64,000 nt of DNA, taken from assembly GCA_947044405.1 (NCBI GenBank), contig CAMRHE010000077.1, positions 5,733,501-5,797,500 on the forward strand, in the 5' to 3' direction. The stretch is from Leptodactylus fallax. Taxonomy: Eukaryota > Chordata > Amphibia > Anura > Leptodactylidae. Of this stretch, positions 55,301 to 61,300 are shown piece after piece. Position numbers and translations under genes: made by a program. Numbering within the stretch: position 1 is the first letter of the stretch; every line of letters begins with the position of its first letter. The notes beneath the pieces were generated by a model. That model worked only from the letters and a program-made list of their open reading frames with translations. It was not told the origin of the DNA and searched no databases.

Positions 55301-58300
55301 TACCCTAAATATTACATTAGACAGTAATAATCCATCTTTCGGAGGTGATCAACCCACCCATGATTTTGGCTTCCTCACCTAAACGAAAGATAGGCAGATG
55401 GCCTGCATGTTCAGGTTATGGTGAATGGTTCCCCACTGGGGAACCTGTATAAGTAATAATTTTCTAGGAGCCAGCTGTAAATAGTTGTAAATAATACTCT
55501 CCAAGGAATAAGCTACAGTAACAAAGGTTAGTATTTGTTATCATAGTGTATGGAATGGATTAAAATATGAGAGGTATATAGTGGCCTTTGGTGCACACAC
55601 AAAATGTGTCTTTGTGCTACTTTTCCCAGTCTGGGCCTTCTATGTAAAAGAACTGTAATCCTTAAAAGAGACATTTGCATTGGTATTTATCTGTGTATTT
55701 TTGTCTGCATTATATTATTACTTGTTCTTCTCTTCTGTTAATACCTCCCAGCTTTGAAGGTTATTCTGGTCTGCTTTGAAAGGCAACTTGGAAGTGAATG
55801 GTATCAGCTGAGCCTCCAGGTGAAGGAGATGGCACTCAGAAAAGTTGGTGGTTTAGCTCTATGGGATTTTCTCGATTTCATTGTAAGAACAAGGATCCCG
55901 ATATTTGTACTCCTGAGACCCTTCATCCAGTGCAAGGTTAGTACTTTTCTGAATTCTTAAATGATGGTAATTTTGATAAGAACCATTTGTGCTTAAGAAA
56001 TACCATGGTTTCTGTATACTGGAACATTTTTACCAAATAACTGGAGCCAGGGGCGGGGGCAATGTTTTTCAATGAAGTGACACAATGCTCCTTTGGAAAA
56101 TATTAAAATTAGCTCATACCAGCAAAACCAGAGTCACCCATCTGTAGACAGCACTATTTTGGGGAATCTGCCCCTCAACAATACAGAGTAAGGTTACTGG
56201 ATTGCCAAAAATAACATTTTTTTAAAAAGGTTACTAGGTTGCTGGATGAAATGTCAAAAAAGTTACTAGATTGCTGGATAAAATGTTGCACGGGTGGTAC
56301 TATTTCTCATTGAAGAACTAGCCAAATAACTGGGATATTCTTACAGATACAATAAAAGCAGAATGCACATATTTTAAGGATATGTCACATTGTACATGAC
56401 ATGTCTATATGTTGAAGATGTGGTTTGCTTTCTTTAGAAAATGACAATATACAGGTGACCACACAATCTCTCTGGCAGACAGAAGGATTTGAGCAAGCCT
56501 ACATCCACAGAAGATTTGTACTTAGTTCTCCAAGATGGCAGGAACAACCTCCCTGCCGAGATCCTTCAAAAACTGTGTGCAAGTGTACCGAGAAGAATTT
56601 ATGCTGTTTTGAGGGAAAAGGGCAGTCACACCAAATATTAATATGACTTAGACTATTAGCATTTTCTCATTATTCTAGATTAAAATGAACCCCCACAATA
56701 AATGTTTGGAAACATAACGGATAAGAAACGTGTCTATTTGGCTTATGAACCAAGAAGATATCTTAGTCCCCAAAGACTAGTAATATATGAAATAGTTATA
56801 TTGATTGTATGGTGGTCCTGGTGTGTCAATTCTATTACGCAATGTTAAATAGCAACATATTAATCTATATAGTACTTTTTACTGCTCACCGTTTTAGCTA
56901 TTGGCACAGCCAGCAGAGAACCAGGATGAGCTAAGTGCCCGCCAACACATAGCAGATCAGCTAGAGCGACGTTTCATCCCGCGGCCTTTGTGCAAAAGTT
57001 CTCTGATCAATGAGTTTAACAGTGAACTGAAGATCCTGAAGGAGGCCGTACACAGTGGTTCAGGTATCGTATGGAATTCATGGATTATACTCTTCCATAT
57101 AAACTATAAAGAACGTTATGTTATTTTTTTTGTGTAGAGTTTGTATTTATGCATTGACATTGCACTGAGCTGATTTGCAGTAACCTGGTCCGACCACTAC
57201 ACAGCGAACAGAGCTGTCTGCTTCCTGCTCCGCTCTCTGTGCATAAGCTGTTAGGTGTCAGATTTCCTCCCATCTGATATTGTTGGCCTCTCCTTAAGAT
57301 AGCAGATATTTTTGGTGACAGCGCTGCATCTGTAGGTAGCTCTTGGTGCATGGAAAGGAACACACTCCTTTAAATGTAATGCAATATTCAGCAGTTTATT
57401 GAAATGCAATCCAGATAGATCTGTTTGGATGGTGTTTCAATAAACTACTGAATATTGATTGAACCATGACTTGAGTGCCAGAACCATTTTCTATCCTTAA
57501 GATAGAAAAAACTGCAAATCTCATCCCCCACAGTACAGGAAAATATGTTCGGCAGACACATTGCGAATTCCAAAACCAAGACGGCATGTCAATTATACCT
57601 ACAGAAATGCCGTCGGTTTCCCTATAGGTATAATGGAAGCAGAAAGTCTGCAAAGGAAACCTCTGTGGACTTTCTGTGAATAACACTGCAGTAAAAATCG
57701 CGATTCCTTGCTGCCTCGGTTTTTTTCCGCAGCGCTTTTTTTTGCTGTAGCCCGTTATGTGGGGCCTTAGCCTTAAACTTGACACATTGCATTGTTTTTA
57801 AAATGGGTCCATTAGTTTGCCATAACTTTTCTTTTGTACACAAGAAAGAGTAGAGCAGTATACTACTGTACATTATTATTGCTATAAAAAAAAATGCTGA
57901 AAACTGACGGGACTGAGCCAGCAGGAGTGTGAACATAGCCTAAATGACTTTTTTTTCATCCAAACACCTATATCTTTGATTTCCAGCATACCAAGGGAAG
58001 ACGTCCATCAGTACAGTTGGTACTTCCACCTCTGCTTATCGTTTGAGTTTGGCTACAATGTCTCGCTCTAATACAGGAACTGGGACTGTTTGGGAACAAG
58101 ACAGCGAGCACTCACAGCAAGCTTCTCAGGACACATTAAGTCGTACAGATGAGGAGGAAGAAGAAAGTAAGTCTACAGTTGTCTGAAAAAGTACACAACC
58201 AGGCAGTGGGCTCTAAAAGAACTCAGAATGTAAAGGGAAAAGTTCTGTTTTTTTTATACAGAGTGATTTATGTGCAATCCTTTGATAACTTCAGAAATCA

Positions 58301-61300
58301 TTTTTTCATTTATAATACGTAATAGATAAAGCAGCTGCTCTTTCTAGTGCCTGTTGTTCTCCTCTCGCTATTTAAGGAGTCCGTTCCTGTGTTAAGGGGA
58401 GGGAGCGGCTTGCTGCTCTGTGGTCAGCACAAAAGGCTTGCAAAGCTTAGGAAGACGTTACATGATTTTTTTACGAGGCACCACCAATCTTTCACTTAGC
58501 TGGTACACAGGTTTGCAAGAGACAGATATGGCATCCCCCATGCTAGTGGAATCATGGTTTCTACCACCAGGGACCTGCTGGATCCACTTGCTCAACAGTC
58601 TACTGTATAGCTGTTTGTTTCAGCCTGTCTGGTATTCTGAACACCTGGACACAGTAAAGAATCCTACAGCAAAGTCGCCGGTGTCCCAAATGTGTTCCTT
58701 CGTTTTTCAGTGGAAAGCTCCAGCAGGCAACCTGCAGGGCATGGTATGACTAGGTGACTGCTCCACGAGGGCTAACTGGATAGGTGGATGTTATGGCACC
58801 ATAACAGATACAATACTGGACACTATAACAGATATCCCGCATACGCCATTATAAGCAGTGGGATCTGTTGGGCTCCTTTGGTGTCAATCATTAAACACAT
58901 CCATTTATAGCATCCATTCTATTTTTCATGAATGTCACAGATGTGAAAATGACATCACTGTTTTTTGACAATGTTTGAGAAAATAGCCCCTGAGAAAATA
59001 CCTTCTCTACAGTTACTGTGCCTTATTACTAGAATTGCTCCAAAACCAGAAAGATTATGAAGTCACCTTTTATTGTATATCTGCACTTTCCTAACAGAAT
59101 CTTTCACCACCTCCAGTTCTTTACATCATTTAAAAGTTGCTGCTCCACTGATTCTGGCACAGTTGGAATTTTTTCTCTAGCCCCCACCAAGTAATCAATG
59201 CTGTTAGTTTTGGTGCCTGATGTACTATTTAGTCTCTATTCTGTCAGGAGGGCGGTGTCAGGCAGGTGCAGACAATGCTGTGATTCTGGGCTTTGGCACT
59301 GGCTGCCTCCAAAGCTAACTGTGCCAGTGAAGGCTAGAGAAAAAATTCCAACCAGGAGCAGCACCTATTAACAGATGCTAACAGATGCAAATCAGTGACA
59401 GATCCCGTCAAGATTTTGCAGAGATTGCAGTAGGACGCTGAAAAAATAAGCGCCCTGCTCGATGTTGCCGCAGATGCTGCGGCCGATTCAGCCGCAGATT
59501 CCGCAGCTCAAGACTCCCTGCTGATTAGGATCATTCATCTGGGCCAAATCAGCAGCAGAAAGACGCAACTGAATCCTGTCATGGGTAGCCGGAATTCCTC
59601 TTCATTTTTCACCGTGTGAACTTATCCTATCAGAGGAGCTTCTGCTGCAAGCCAGAGTGATCTGGACAGTGTGATGATGAGACCTTCAATTTATGTATCA
59701 TTCTTTATTCGTATCAGTCACATATCTGTAGGAATGTAGAGCTGTGTTTACATTGGTGGTCAATTCGCTCCAGTGGTTTTATGTGCATACCATCGTCAGT
59801 GTGATATCCCAGATGTCCAAAAGGGGGGTGAAGGGTGGAGCTGGGGAGGGTCTCACACTGAGGTGGAGAGAGGTCTTTTGTCTTTGTGTGGAGCCTGAAA
59901 GAGAGGCAGCTAAGAGCAAGCTGTGCTCAGGTATTACTCTATACTTTATTTCCATTTTTGTTTTATGTGCTGTATCACATTTTGCTTTTGCTCGTATGTT
60001 TATGCTTGATCATATTAATATTGTATATTTCTGTATATGCTATTAATTAGTACCGACCCACTTGGGTTATTAAATATATAAAATTTATAAAGCTCGTTTC
60101 ATTCTATCCTACAAACTCTGTCCGCTCACGGGTTGTGAGTGGAAGATTACGAAGGGTGATCGCAGGTACGCCAAGAGGCTTGGCAAGGCGATATTCATCA
60201 CAGACAGTCAGCATAACTTTTTTTTTATCCTGTTTCCTGTGAAATCTTATTACTTATAGATACACAGCAGAATAAGTTCACAGGTCTTCAAATGTGTTTC
60301 ACACTGTTCAAAATCCTGAAGGTTTCAGTCATATATTCTTGCATTTGAATATGAGGTACCAGTCGTGTTGTCCCCACCAGTTTCTGAGGTTTTGTCATGC
60401 CATACCAGCATACGACTACTCTAGTCAGTCACTGACCACAGTGGCCATGTCACTAAGTTTCCAAAGTTTTCCATTAAACATTACTTTAGTCTCTCTAACA
60501 AGTTATTTTTTTGTGTAATATGTTTGTGCAGATTCATCCTTGCATTTATCACTCCTATAAAAACAAATCTTATAGACAAGTGCTGTAGACATTTTCATAC
60601 ATGTCTCTAACACTTCTGGTCCTTGATGCCAGTAGGTGTTATGTAGTGTCCAGGATCTAATGCTGGATCATGTAATGCAGTTTGCTATATGTTTTGTTTA
60701 CATAGTGATGGAACAAGTGAGCATTTTTTGTCTTCAGCTTCAGGTGGCTGTTCCACAAAGGACACTTCTGCCCTATCTACAAGATAGAAGATGAGTGTCA
60801 GTATGCTGGGGTTCCCAGCAGTGTTTTTTGTGGGACAACAGCTTTAAAGGGATTTTCCAACCACATCAACTTATCCCCTATTCACAGGATAGGGGATAAG
60901 TTTCAGACCAATGGTCTGACCACTAGGACTCTCACCAATCAAGAAAACAGGAGTGTTTTGCTTTCCAGTCTGAATGTGGTCAGTAAGGTGTGTCTCCACT
61001 CTATTCATTTCAATAGGACCTTGAGACAGGCAAAGTCCATCACTCACCTATCTCCAACTCCACTGTTCCATTCAGGCAACACAAAACAACCCCATTCTTT
61101 TGATCAATGGGGGTCCCGAAGTTGGACCTCCACCAGATTTAAATTTATCCTTTATCCTGTGGATAGGTGATAAGTTTCTGTGGTGAGAAAACCCTTTTAA
61201 GTACAATATGGTAAGTGTTTCATGTACTGAAGATCTTGGACATTCTCAGTATGTTGGTGACACTGTAGTATGACTAGACACATGTACATTAGAATAAAGT

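Noticed and set aside
57396..57936. Overlapping minus-strand open frames of 104 and 129 residues
   Set aside because: Derived from the GC-rich fold-back repeat; no protein family recognised.
59740..60190. Possible LTR or retroelement end with GC-rich patches
   Set aside because: No paired termini, no target duplication and no coding part could be found.
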